Shown: positions 54,238-64,000 of the stretch, in pieces
Position numbering within the stretch: position 1 is the first letter of the stretch
How the letters are laid out: each line of letters starts with the position of its first letter
Notes under the pieces: generated by a model
The model's input: only the letters and a program-made list of their open reading frames with translations
Database searches by the model: none
What the model was told of the DNA's origin: nothing
DNA from: Polytrichum commune
Taxonomy: Eukaryota > Streptophyta > Polytrichopsida > Polytrichales > Polytrichaceae
Direction of reading: 5' to 3'
Assembly (NCBI GenBank): GCA_950295325.1
Contig: OX485804.1
Coordinates: forward strand, 26,720,001 to 26,784,000
Length of the DNA: 64,000 nucleotides
Position numbers and translations under genes: made by a program

Positions 54238-55954
54238 TGTCGAATGTGAGGGTGTAGGTAGCTTGGTTTTGTTTACTCAAAACAGCTTACCGTATTGGAG
54301 TGTGGTGTAATCATCTCAACGCTGAAATACGGCATTGCGACGGAGTGCATGCTATTTACGGGCGGGGCTCTAACGGATACATGGACGACGTTTAGGGTTT
54401 AGGGCTCCAGAGGGTTCCAATTTGAATAACGACTAAGTAACGACTCAGTAACGACTTAGTAACGTCTAACTAACGACTAAGGAGAAATTGTTTCGCGACT
54501 GGGAAGTCAAGCTTCATTGACTAGGGAATGACTACTGAATGACATGCTTATGACCCAACCCTATAAACTCATTTAATATGTTCTGACATTGTTGTCTGGA
54601 TCACCTCTGGCCCAAGACTTTAGCATAGCCCCCTTTCTTATTAGTCGGATAATCTCGGCAGGTTAGAGCTAGGATTGGAAGTTGTCAGCATGGTTAAAAG
54701 ATATCAGCATGGTTAAAAGATATCAGCATGGTTAAAAGTTAAAAGTTATTAACTACTTCTCTGCCCCCCCCCCCCCCCCCCCGCAATTAGTGATGAATGC
54801 AAACTATTGAGGAGTGTGGACTCACCTATTGTTAATTTTGTGCAATTCCAGTAGAGATCCTAGTGCACAATTACTTGAGATCGTGGTGTTTCCAAGCCCA
54901 CATGGATACGTGTAGATGTCCTTCCACAATTTTGTGTAATGTTTTGAGTTACATTTCAGGAGATGCATGTAGTATGAGCATAGATCCTACAACTTGATTC
55001 AAGGGATGCAATCATCTCACAGTAATCTGTGATTGGCATACCACAATAAGGGGGCATATACCCTCTGACCAAGTATTCAAGGTTGATGACTAGTTAATGA
55101 CTAGCTAATGACTAGTTAATGTCTGGTTACATTTGAATGACTAGTGTGCGACTAGTCTACGACCAGTTTATGACAGATGAACAACCATGAAATGGGTGGA
55201 TACAACTATGTTTAGGGGCCTGATATTAGAGTAGCTAATACGCGATGTCATTGGACCTAACAGATTTTCTCTTATTTTTGGGATAAGGGCTTTTTACAAA
55301 CTCATGTAATAAGATTGAAAGAACACCATGATGTATTTGCCCTTTATGCGTGGACAAATGGGGGTGATTTGTAGATGCCGCGTGTGTGTTCCAAGATCAG
55401 GAAGCCCTGTGACTGCTTATGTCAAGATTGTGGCCGTGATAGGTGGGGCTGCCTTAAACCACCTTGCATATGTCCGTTGCAGTTGAAGGGAACGTTAGGA
55501 TTGGATTTTGCCGTGCGCAAACAACGATTAAAGTGCAAGTGCCGCTGGAAGAACGGACCGGTGCTACCACAGTGGATGTGCAAGTGTAAAGTGAGGGCGA
55601 CTTGATTTTTGGTAAATGCCTATCAGATCTCTGCGTAAATACTTCTTGGTCCCCCCTCCCCCCCGAAATTAGTGATGAATGCAAATCATTGAGGAGTGTG
55701 GACTCGCCTAATGTCCATAGTTGTGCATAACCAGTAGAGAACGTAGTCTACAAGTTGAATGATTAGTGAATGACTAGTAAATGACACACATATGACTAGT
55801 GCACGACTGCACACATGTCTGGTTACCTCTGAACGACTAGTGTGCGACTAGTCAACGACCAGTTTATGACAGATGAAATGGATGGATACAACTATGTTTA
55901 GGGGCCTGATATTAAAGTGGCTAATATGTGCATAGTGGTAAGCTTGCAGGTTAC
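54238..55954. promoter_or_regulatory. Divergent promoter region between the TNP1-like and TNP2 genes
   Basis: The two genes are transcribed away from each other across 1.7 kb. It holds a telobox (TTTAGGGTTTAGGG, 54391-54404), an array of aacgactaagtaacgactca units (54425-54480), a C19 run (54764-54782) and two partly duplicated blocks (54764-55250 and 55645-55925). Each block has cggactcacc-like sequence and gactagtgtgcgactagt arrays. The gacta/agtcgtt units match the element's subterminal motifs, which suggests that the TNP1-like protein could act here (inference). Confidence 0.55.
55375..55605 (+). CDS. Possible small Cys-rich ORF in the divergent promoter
   Basis: A 76-residue frame, MPRVCSKIRKPCDCLCQDCG onward, ends KCKVRAT. 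It has 14 or so cysteines, many in CxC, CxxC or CxxxC spacing, plus many basic residues. It would fit a zinc-binding or DNA-binding peptide, but no family is recognised. It lies between the two duplicated blocks upstream of TNP2. It could be an exon of an alternative TNP2 transcript, since a tttgtag acceptor-like sequence directly precedes the ATG. Confidence 0.3.
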   Translation: MPRVCSKIRKPCDCLCQDCGRDRWGCLKPPCICPLQLKGTLGLDFAVRKQRLKCKCRWKNGPVLPQWMCKCKVRAT

Positions 55955-58900
55955 ATGGACTCTCGAAGACTCCCTATTAGTGACAGGAGACGGCAACAAC
56001 TTCGAGACGACCGTCTGTGGATCTGGGAGCAAGAGAGGGCCAGATTGTATGGCTTGAGACGAATTCATTGCCCATGCGCCAAATGCAAAGGACGAACCCA
56101 ATGCTCTATTGCGAAAGTGAAGGACCATCTAATCCGAAATGGGAGGGAACCCAGCTTCAGAGTGTGGAGGGGACCTGGGGAGAGGGACGGCTCCGATGAG
56201 GAGTGGGAACAAGAGCTTCGGAGACCCCCGGGAGCACATGGAGGACAGATTGACGAAGGGTTGGATATGCACGCGATGGTTGAGGACGCATTCACAGAAA
56301 TTGATGAGGCACAAGCCCCCCCCACTACATTGGAAGATCAGTTGGAGGACATAGTAATGGGTGCCTTCACAGTCGTCGATGACCTTGCCCATGATGACCA
56401 CGAATTTTCTGACGATGAGGTAGAGGACGAGGTTTTGGGGGGAATTGAAGGTGGCATTGCAGAGGAGGACAATTATGGCGATCCGCGCGAGTTGGAAACA
56501 GCAATTGAGGAGTTGTACCATGGCGCAAAGTCTTCGGTGTTGGCCGCAACGATATTAATAATGACATTGTGTACGGTCCATGGTGTGAGCAACAAGTTTG
56601 CGGACCAGCTATTCACCCTCTTCCGCGAACACCTACTACCCAGTGAGAATATGCTACCGAAAAACCTTCATGCTGCAAAAGGCTTGATTTCAAAATTAGG
56701 ATTGAACTACAATACAATTCATGCATGCCAAGGAGGATGTGTATTATTTAGAAGGCAATATGAAGGTGCAACTCATTGTCCAAAGTGTAAGAAACCACGT
56801 TACAAAGACGAGGCCAATAAACGGAGGCCTTGGAAAGTACTTAGACACTTTCCTCTAATTCCAAGACTAAGGCGTATGTTCCGTACACCCACAATATCGG
56901 AACTCATGGTGTGGCATGCAAAGAACACAAGCAGTGATGGATTGGTAAGACATCCTTGTGATTCCAAGGCATGGAAGCACGTACATGAAAACGTAGATTA
57001 TAGTTTTGGCCAAGAAGACTGCAACATTCACTTAGGAATGGCAGCCGATGGAGTAAACCCTTTCAAGTTGCAACGTACAAGCTGGAGTACATGGCCGGTA
57101 ATGTTGTTAAATTACAACATACCCCCATGGTTGACTACGAAGAAATTTTTCATTATGTTGGCATTGCTAATCCCAGGAAAACAGTCGGTGACATCTCAAT
57201 TCTTCGATGTGTACTTGGAACCATTGGTAGAGGAGTTGATCCAACTATGGAAGGGTGTGGATGCTTATGATGTGCTCAAAGAGGTGGGGTCAAGGGCCTT
57301 CAAACTTAGAGCTATTTTGTTGTGGACCATACACGATTTTCCCGGTTATGGGACAGTTGCAGGTGTTGCTCATCAGGGCTATGCGGCATGTCCTGTGTGT
57401 GGCCCTCATTTTAAAGGTGAACATTCTATCGAACTTGGAAAGCAAACCTATACAGACACAAGGAGGTGGCTTGCCCATGACGATCCATGGAGATCACCGG
57501 AAATGAAAGACCACTTCAATGGACGTATGAAGCTTCGCGGTAAGCCCAATGTGGTTAATGCAAATGAGCAAGTACAGCGAGCCACCAAGTATCAAACCTG
57601 GTTGGATGCAGGCAACAAAGATGGCACCGCTGGAGACCCCTCCAAAACACACGGCGTGAAAAGGAGGAGCATCTTACACAACCTGCCTTATTGGAAGGTA
57701 TATGTTCCAGCTGCTTTGACTCAATTGTTGTATGCATCCTCAGAGGGCACGACATGTCCAACTTAAAAAAGACTAAAAAACGACTGAATGTGCTCATAGA
57801 TGGCATAGACTAGTGCACGTATCAGAAGCATTTAGTTGATCAGTAGTAGCATAACAGTCGTTTAACATACACATGGACACATGTCCATTAAGATAGTCGT
57901 TTGAAAGTCATTTACCATACATATGTTCGTAGTCGTAGTCATAAACGCCAGTCGTAATCGTAGTCGTTATTGGACGAGTTTCCATTGGCTTTATTCACTA
58001 ACTAGTATATGACTCTATTTCCAGGATCTGCTCATACGATACACTCTAGATGTTATGCATTGTGAGGCAAATTTTTCGAAGAACATATTGAAGACCGTCA
58101 CAGGACACAAGGACACAGTAAAGGTCCGCCGGGACCTGCAACGCAGAGGCATCAGGCCGCATTTGTGGCTCATTCCCCACCCAAAGAAAAATGGCAAAAT
58201 GTTGAAACCGGCGGCCCCGTATGTGTTGACAAGCGAAGAGTTTGAAGTATTTGCCGGTGTTATCGAGAACCTGAAGACACCATCAGGACATGTTTCCAAC
58301 ATGGCTCAGTACGTAAGGAAGAGGACGTTCGGGGGTTTAAAGTCGCATGACTACCATGTGCTTATGCAGCAAATCATGCCGCTAGCCCTACGAGGTCTTT
58401 TACAACGAGGTCCACGCATGGCGGTGATGAGGATTTCGAAAGTGTTTCGAAGGATATGTGGGAGTGTTTGGAACCCATTGGAGTTTGACGCTCTTCAGGC
58501 GGACGTCGCACGGAGCATGGCACTTCTGGAAATTCATTTCCCTCCCTCATTTTTTGACATTATGACGCATTTATTGTATCACCTTGTCGATGAGTTGGAC
58601 ATGTGTGGTCCGGTCTCCACTCGGTGGATGTATCCTATTGAAAGATACATGAAAACCCTAAAGCATTATGTTCGGAACATGGCAACACCGGAGGCATGTA
58701 TGGCGGAGGGTTACGCGAGGGATGAATGCCTAGGTTTCATCACGGAATATCTACACAAGTTTGAAGTGGTTGACCGTCGAGTATGGGATGCAGATGAGGA
58801 GTACGGAGATGCAGAGGAGGTGCTAGAAGGGGCAGGAACAAAGTACTTGATGACACCAGCATTGAGAGATGTAGCCCACCAATATGCTTTGACAAATTTA

Positions 58901-59944
58901 TCCATCATGGCACCTTTGCATAGGTGAGTGTGACCGTGTTTTTTCTGATTTCACATTCTTGTGTCAATGTGCCCTATTATTTTGCAAAACATGAACGCTT
59001 CTGTAAACCCCTACTGCCTGAGCGGGCGGATAAGTCCGTCATTAATAATGAATGACTAGTGAATGACTAATGAGCGACTAATGACCGACTCGTGCATGAC
59101 TCATAAATGACTTATGAGCGACTGGCTAGCGACTTGGGAAGGAGTAGTGAATGACTTATGAGCGACTAGTTAGAGACTAGTTACTGACTATTGAATGACT
59201 GGTTGGATGTACAGGCAATGGAAAGTGGAACAGGAGGCGAATCCGAACGTTTCGACTTTTGAAAACTGGATTAAAGATGTAGTACGCAATAACCCTGTTG
59301 ACCCGAACGATGAGGATGACATGGATAGGGTTCTGATGTGCAACAGACCGTCGCAGTTAGCCACACGATATACGAGGATGAAGGCATATGGAAACCACTT
59401 TCGGGTGGAGGACCAACAATCAAGGGCGTTAAAAACTTACGATAGCGGTGTTGCCTCTGTGTTTCACATGCCCTCCGTGGGTTCGGGGGAGGTGACATTG
59501 AATTATGTGGGAGTACTAAAGGATATACTAAAATTGAACTATGGGCCAATTCGTACACCTGTCATACTTCTTAGGTGCGAGTGGATGAAGCAAGTTGACA
59601 ATCGGGGCAACCCAACGTATGTAAGAGATGAGGCTGGATTCATGGTCGTGAATTTCCGCCACAGGGTTCCTCAAATGTTGGATCCGTTCATATTTCCCAG
59701 CCAAGCGACTCAAGTATTTTGGTCAGACGAAGTGCGGAAACCGGGTTGGAAAGTAGTTTTGGCAAAGGAGGCACGCTCCCAAAGACATGAACAGAGCACA
59801 CAAGATGTCTTCATCACCACCTCCGAAGAAACGGATGGCATGCAGTTGGCAAACCGTGTCCCTCCCCCGCCCACCACAGCGTCATTGGTGGGAGCCATAG
59901 AACTATCAGATTCCGATAACTCTTTAGCACTAGCTAAATTTTAG
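55955..59944 (+). CDS. TNP2-type CACTA transposase (three exons)
   Basis: Exons 55955-57697, 58025-58923 and 59215-59944 join with perfect phases (donors AAG|gtatat and CATAG|gtgagt; acceptors tttccag and tgtacag) into 1,123 codons without a stop. An N-terminal transposase-associated domain (IHCPCAKCKGRTQC, VKDHLIRNGREPSFRVW) and an acidic linker precede the tnp2 domain (HCPKCKKPRY, TPTISELMVWHAKNTSSDGL, LNYNIPPWLTTKKFFIMLAL, LRAILLWTIHDFPGYGTVAG). DUF4218 spans the 58025 exon (LIRYTLDVMHCEANFSKNIL, RWMYPIERYMKTLKHYVRN) and DUF4216 the last exon (VGVLKDILKLNYGPIRTPVI). MDSRRLP was chosen as start because it leads directly into the first domain; an in-frame Met lies at 55928. It excises and inserts CACTA elements and may be active. 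Confidence 0.92.
57698..58024 (+). promoter_or_regulatory. TNP2 intron 1, packed with agtcgtt motifs
   Basis: The intron contains many copies of agtcgtt, agtcatt and cgactga (for example at 57778-57786, 57868-57875, 57895-57902 and 57925-57970). The same motif family fills the element's ends. The flanking exons show no such density. Confidence 0.7.
58924..59214 (+). promoter_or_regulatory. TNP2 intron 2, packed with gacta motifs
   Basis: Between about 59035 and 59205 the motif aatgactagtgaatgactaa and its variants (gagcgacta, atgactcat, gcgacttgg) are repeated about fifteen times, nearly head to tail. They match the reverse complement of the subterminal TAGTCATT/TAGTCGTT motifs. Confidence 0.75.
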
Positions 59945-60642
59945 GTGATTGTGTTTACAAAAGCCTAGCTGGGGTCACAAATGTCCTTAGTGGTTGTATT
60001 TAACAATATTGTGACTGAACTACAACTCCACTATGACTCAGACGTCCACGTCATCGAGTACATGACATGATAAATGAAAGGAATTGTTCTTGCCCAACGC
60101 CCTCCATTGAAGCCATGATTTCAGACCTGCATCATATGTGCACATTGGCAATGTATATCTTCCATATATGTACTTGCAATCTGTTGGGGAGTCATAGTTA
60201 AGTATGGGTTGGTGAAGGGCAACACAGAAATGACTGCACAGTTACTATGTGAGAGTTGTCTTGGCACGTCACATTGGCATGGATGAGGTAGACGATGAAT
60301 AACTAACCGTAAACCAAAAGTTGCACACGTCATCCACGAGTCATTTCAGTAACTGAACAATGACTAAACGCTTGTACACGTCATCCCAATCTTGGCGGGC
60401 GAGTGAGTCAGACATTGAGCTAGAAACTCGTAGTCATTCTTTTGACAGGTCACTATTATCGAGAATAATTTTCACTCAATTAATCCCTAATTTCCACGTC
60501 ATTAGAGGCATGTAAGTGCCACATCACATATTTGTGTTATTTTTAAATAACCCTAAACACGTAGTCGTTTAATCACGACCAGACAATGACTAACAGTCAG
60601 CCACGTCAAGATATTCTATCCACGACATGCACGAATGGATGT
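59945..60642. other. CACTA 3' region, right subterminal part
   Basis: It lies downstream of the TNP2 stop. No gene is visible. Motifs of the agtcgtt/tgactaa type and cacgtcat elements become frequent after about 60290 and continue at 61615-61827 after the solo LTR. Confidence 0.6.
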
Positions 60643-61614
60643 TGTCGCGCACCTCTCCATGAGGAGTGCCCGAAACACCATGGGCACAAGGGGGACCCCG
60701 GAGTGACACCCGGGACTTGTGGCGCCGTTGGTGAGAGGGCCCAAGTGATCCTAGTGTGGGTGAGGGCCCCGGGCGTTGGGAACGCCTCCCACCCACAAAG
60801 ACTAGGAGGCATGAGGGTGAGGCCATGAGCTATGCGTAGCTCATGGCGTGGTGATTCTAGAATGCTCAAGATCACCTCAATCGGAGGTGAGAGCTAGGAG
60901 TTATGGCCATTTGAGTGGGGTGCTGTCCCGGGACAGCGCCCTGGTACAGCAGTGCCTGGGAGTGATTCCGGGACTGCCAAGGTTCAAACAGGCATAACTT
61001 CTTCAAGACTTGCCCGAATGGGGCAAGCGAGGAGTCCATCGGCATGTACGTGAAGCGTAGATGAGGATGGAGTGGTTGGTTGTTATGATCAGACATCATA
61101 CAAGGAAGTTATGATGGTCTGAAGCTGCTGGGGGGGTTCTAGGCCCAGCAGCTAAGGGAAAATGTCCACTTGGCCCCAACTCTTGGTAGAGAGACAAGAG
61201 GTTGGTTGGCGGTGGGGTAGGGGCTCCGTGTAGAGTCCTAGAGGCTTATATGGGTGAGGTGGTGTGGCCTCACCCACCCGAGGCCGAACGGCACGGCCTC
61301 CATGGGCATTGGCCCATTGTGAGGTCATAGTTGCCTAGTATGGTTCGGGTTGTTGTAGTGTTGCTCCGGCAACGCGATGATCAACATAGGATTGGACTTC
61401 CATGGATGGAAGTCCACATTGGGGAAATGGGTTACCGATTAAGGGGTGAGCCCTCAAAGCAAAGTAGGAGGGTTGGTTCCCTCCTATGAACTATTGGTCC
61501 GGGGTAAGAGGAGCTATCCATTAGCATGGCGGAATGCGAAGGGTTAGCGCTCGTAACCTTTGCTAGAAACGAAAATTGGCAAGATTATTAAGGGACCTAG
61601 CAAGGGTTGCGACA
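60643..61614 (+). mobile_element. Solo LTR, TGTCGC family, copy 4, inside the CACTA element
   Basis: It starts TGTCGCGC, ends gttgcgaca, is 972 bp and is flanked by a perfect duplication gatgt (60638-60642 and 61615-61619). It is close in sequence to the copies at 1190 and 15138. One base in the left arm of the central palindrome is changed (ggtgctgtccc). Confidence 0.87.
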
Positions 61615-61827
61615 GATGTAGTGGATGAAATTTGTTAGACATAAAATGAGTATGATGTGCGGTCGTCAACAGAGTTCATCTTTAGTCAGTTAAATGACTA
61701 AACAATCACTCGCGTGTTAGCCACGTCACACAAGCGGACTTCATCAGGCATCACAGTCGTTTAATGAGTTGTTTAGGACACTAAGTCATTGATACCATGG
61801 TTGGAATGGACAAGGCTTGTTGTAGTG
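61615..61827. promoter_or_regulatory. CACTA right end
   Basis: It contains agtcagttaaatgactaaac, cagtcgtttaatgagttg and aagtcattg, then the terminal ttgttgtagtg. The terminal inverted repeat with the left end is short: CACTACAA, one mismatch, then AA. Confidence 0.8.
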
Positions 61828-64000
61828 TATTGAAACTGCAAAACCCTACAATGATATTTGATATGGAAATCTAGATTTATTTGGTATAAGGGTACTCTGA
61901 TTTGACACCAAACATGTGTGTTTGAAGTGCAATATGATATGAGGTCTAGATATGCTAGTATTAAGGTCAAACTGATGTGAGGTTAGATATGTGGGTTACA
62001 AGTGCAATCTGATATGAGGTTAGTTTGGACTTGTGGGTATAAGGGTGATTTGATGTAAGCTTAGAAATTTCTGAAATTCCAGGACCGAGTTTGAGTGTCT
62101 CGGTGCCGAGACACAATTTTTGGTATTGGAACTGTAAACCCTACAATGATATTTGATATGGAAATCTAGATTTATTTGGTATAAGGGTACTCTGATTTGA
62201 CACCAAACATGTGTGTTTGAAGTGCAATTTGATGTGAGGTCTAGATATGCTAGTATTAAGGTCAAACTGATGTGAGGTTAGATATGTGGGTTACAAGTGC
62301 AATCTGATATGAGGTTAGTTTGGACTTGTGGGTATAAGGGTGATTTGATGTAAGCTTAGAAATTTTTGAAATTCCAGGATCGAGTTTGAGTGTCTCGGTG
62401 CCGAGACACAATTTTTGGTATTGAAACTGTAAACCCTACAATGATATTTGATATGGAAATCTAGATTTATTTGGTATAAGGGTACTCTGATTTGACACCA
62501 AACATGTGTGTTTGAAGTGCAATATGATGTGAGGTCTAGATATGCTAGTATTAAGGTCAAACTGATGTGAGGTTAGATATGTGGGTTACAAGTGCAATCT
62601 GATATGAGGTTAGTTTGGACTTGTGGGTATAAGGGTGATTTGATGTAAGCTTAGAAATTTTTGAAATTCCAGGACCGAGTTTGAGTGTCTCGGTGCCGAG
62701 ACACAATTTTTGGTATTCAAACTGTAAACCCTACAATGATATTGGATATGGAAATCTAGATTTATTTGGTATAAGGGTACTCTGATTTGACACCAAACAT
62801 GTGTGTTTGAAGTGCAATATGATGTGAGGTGTAGATATGCTAGTATTAAGGTCAAACTGATGTGAGGTTAGATATGTGGGTTACAAGTGCAATCTGATAT
62901 GAGGTTAGTTTGGACTTGTGGGTATAAGGGTGATTTGATGTAAGCTTAGAAATTTCTGAAATTCCAGGACCGAGTTTGAGTGTCTCGGTGCCGAGACACA
63001 ATTTTTGGTATTCAAACTGTAAACCCTACAATGATATTTGATATGGAAATCTAGATTTATTTGGTATAAGGGTACTCTGATTTGACACCAAACATGTGTG
63101 TTTGAAGTGCAATCTAATGTGAGGTCTAGATATGCTAGTATCAAGGTCAAACTGATGTGAGGTTAGATATGTGGGTTACAAGTGCAATCTGATATGAGGT
63201 TAGTTTGGACTTGTGGGTATAAGGGTGATTTGATGTAAGCTTAGAAATGTCTGAAATTCCAGGGCCGAGTTTGAGTGTTTCGGTGCCGAGACACAATTTT
63301 TTGGTATTCAAACTGTAAACCCTACAATGATATTTGCTATGGAAATCTAGATTTATTTGGTATAAGGGTACTCTGATTTGACACCAAACATGTGTGTTTG
63401 AAGTGCAATTTGATGTGAGGTCTAGATATGCTAGTATTAAGGTCAAACTGATGTGAGGTTAGATATGTGGGTTACAAGTGCAATCTGACATGAGGTTAGT
63501 TTGGACTTGTGGGTATAAGGGTGATTTGATGTAAGCTTAGAAATGTCTGAAATTCCAGGGCCGAGTTTGAGTGTCTCGGTGCCGAGACACAATTTTTGGT
63601 ATTCAAACTGTAAACCCTACAATGATATTTGATATGGAAATCTAGATTTATTTGGTATAAGGGTACTCTGATTTGACACCAAACATATGTGTTTGAAGTG
63701 CAATCTGATGTGAGGTCTAGATATGCTAGTATTAAGGTCAAACTGATGTGAGGTTAGATATGTGGATTACAAGTGCAATCTGATATGAGGTTAGTTTGGA
63801 CTTGTGGGTATAAGGGTGATTTGATGTAAGCTTAGAAAATTTTGAAATTCCAGGGCCGAGTTTGAGTGTCTCGGTGCCGAGACACAATTTTTGGTATTCA
63901 AACTGTAAACCCTACAATGATATTTGATATGGAAATCTAGATTTATTTGGTATAAGGGTACTCTGATTTGACACCAAACATGTGTGTTTGAAGTGCAATT
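61828..64000. repeat. Satellite of about 295 bp (family C), right part
   Basis: The array interrupted at 41827 resumes within the monomer (tattgaaactg) and continues for about 7.4 monomers to the window edge at regular 295-bp spacing. Each has the 20-bp palindrome, apart from single-base variants such as gtgtttcgg near 63277. These monomers do not follow the 3,023-bp higher-order order seen on the left. Confidence 0.95.

Larger units (their letters stand above)
41828..61827 (+). mobile_element. CACTA (En/Spm-type) DNA transposon, 20.0 kb, autonomous-type
   Basis: The left end is CACTACAAGAAAAG at 41828 and the right end is the complement of CACTACAACAAG, ending at 61827. The 3-bp duplication tat (41825-41827 and 61828-61830) is typical of CACTA elements. 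Joining the flanks gives a normal satellite C monomer (ttggtat then tgaaactg). It encodes a TNP2 transposase (plus) and a divergent TNP1-like gene (minus). Subterminal regions are dense in TAGTCGTT/TAGTCATT motifs. A solo LTR (60643-61614) inserted later; without it and its duplication the element is about 19.0 kb. Confidence 0.93.

Overview
This window looks like nuclear DNA from a land plant, very rich in transposons and satellites. The plant assignment rests on a CACTA transposon with plant-type TNP2, DUF4218 and DUF4216 domains, a plant-type Ty3/gypsy element, a MULE transposase, TTTAGGG-type telomere-like boxes and spliceosomal introns. I cannot name the species and see no intact ordinary housekeeping gene. 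No tRNA, rRNA or CRISPR array was recognised.

Region 1 (1-17.7 kb) is a nested insertion series in a broken minus-strand gene. An old solo LTR (619-16202, 5-bp target duplication agtga) sits inside an exon of that gene. It was itself hit by three solo LTRs of a second family (1190-2186, 14105-15045, 15138-16109) and by a young full-length Ty3/gypsy element (3060-13341, duplication ttaga, LTRs differing at about three positions by eye).

Region 2 (17.8-30.1 kb) has tandem arrays of about 139 bp and 106 bp, then a minus-strand block with a decayed MULE-type transposase (zinc cluster, DDE core, SWIM finger), a second unrecognised two-exon gene and weak ORFs.

Region 3 (about 30.1-41.8 kb, resuming at 61.8 kb to the window end) is a satellite of about 295 bp. 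Part of it is organised as a 3,023-bp ten-monomer higher-order repeat. All three satellite families share one palindromic core: TCTCGG, two bases, CCGAGA. The same core occurs once in an intron of the broken gene at 16634.

Region 4 (41828-61827) is a CACTA transposon of exactly 20,000 bp, flanked by the 3-bp duplication tat, inserted in a satellite monomer and carrying a later solo LTR (60643-61614). It encodes an apparently intact three-exon TNP2 transposase on the plus strand. Divergently, on the minus strand, lies a long TNP1/TNPA-like gene. Its exons, joined by matching splice phases, place an FCP1/NIF-like HAD phosphatase domain with degenerate catalytic residues between the transposon domains. 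This fusion, the terminal-motif arrays in the TNP2 introns and the palindrome shared by otherwise unlike satellites are the most unusual features here.
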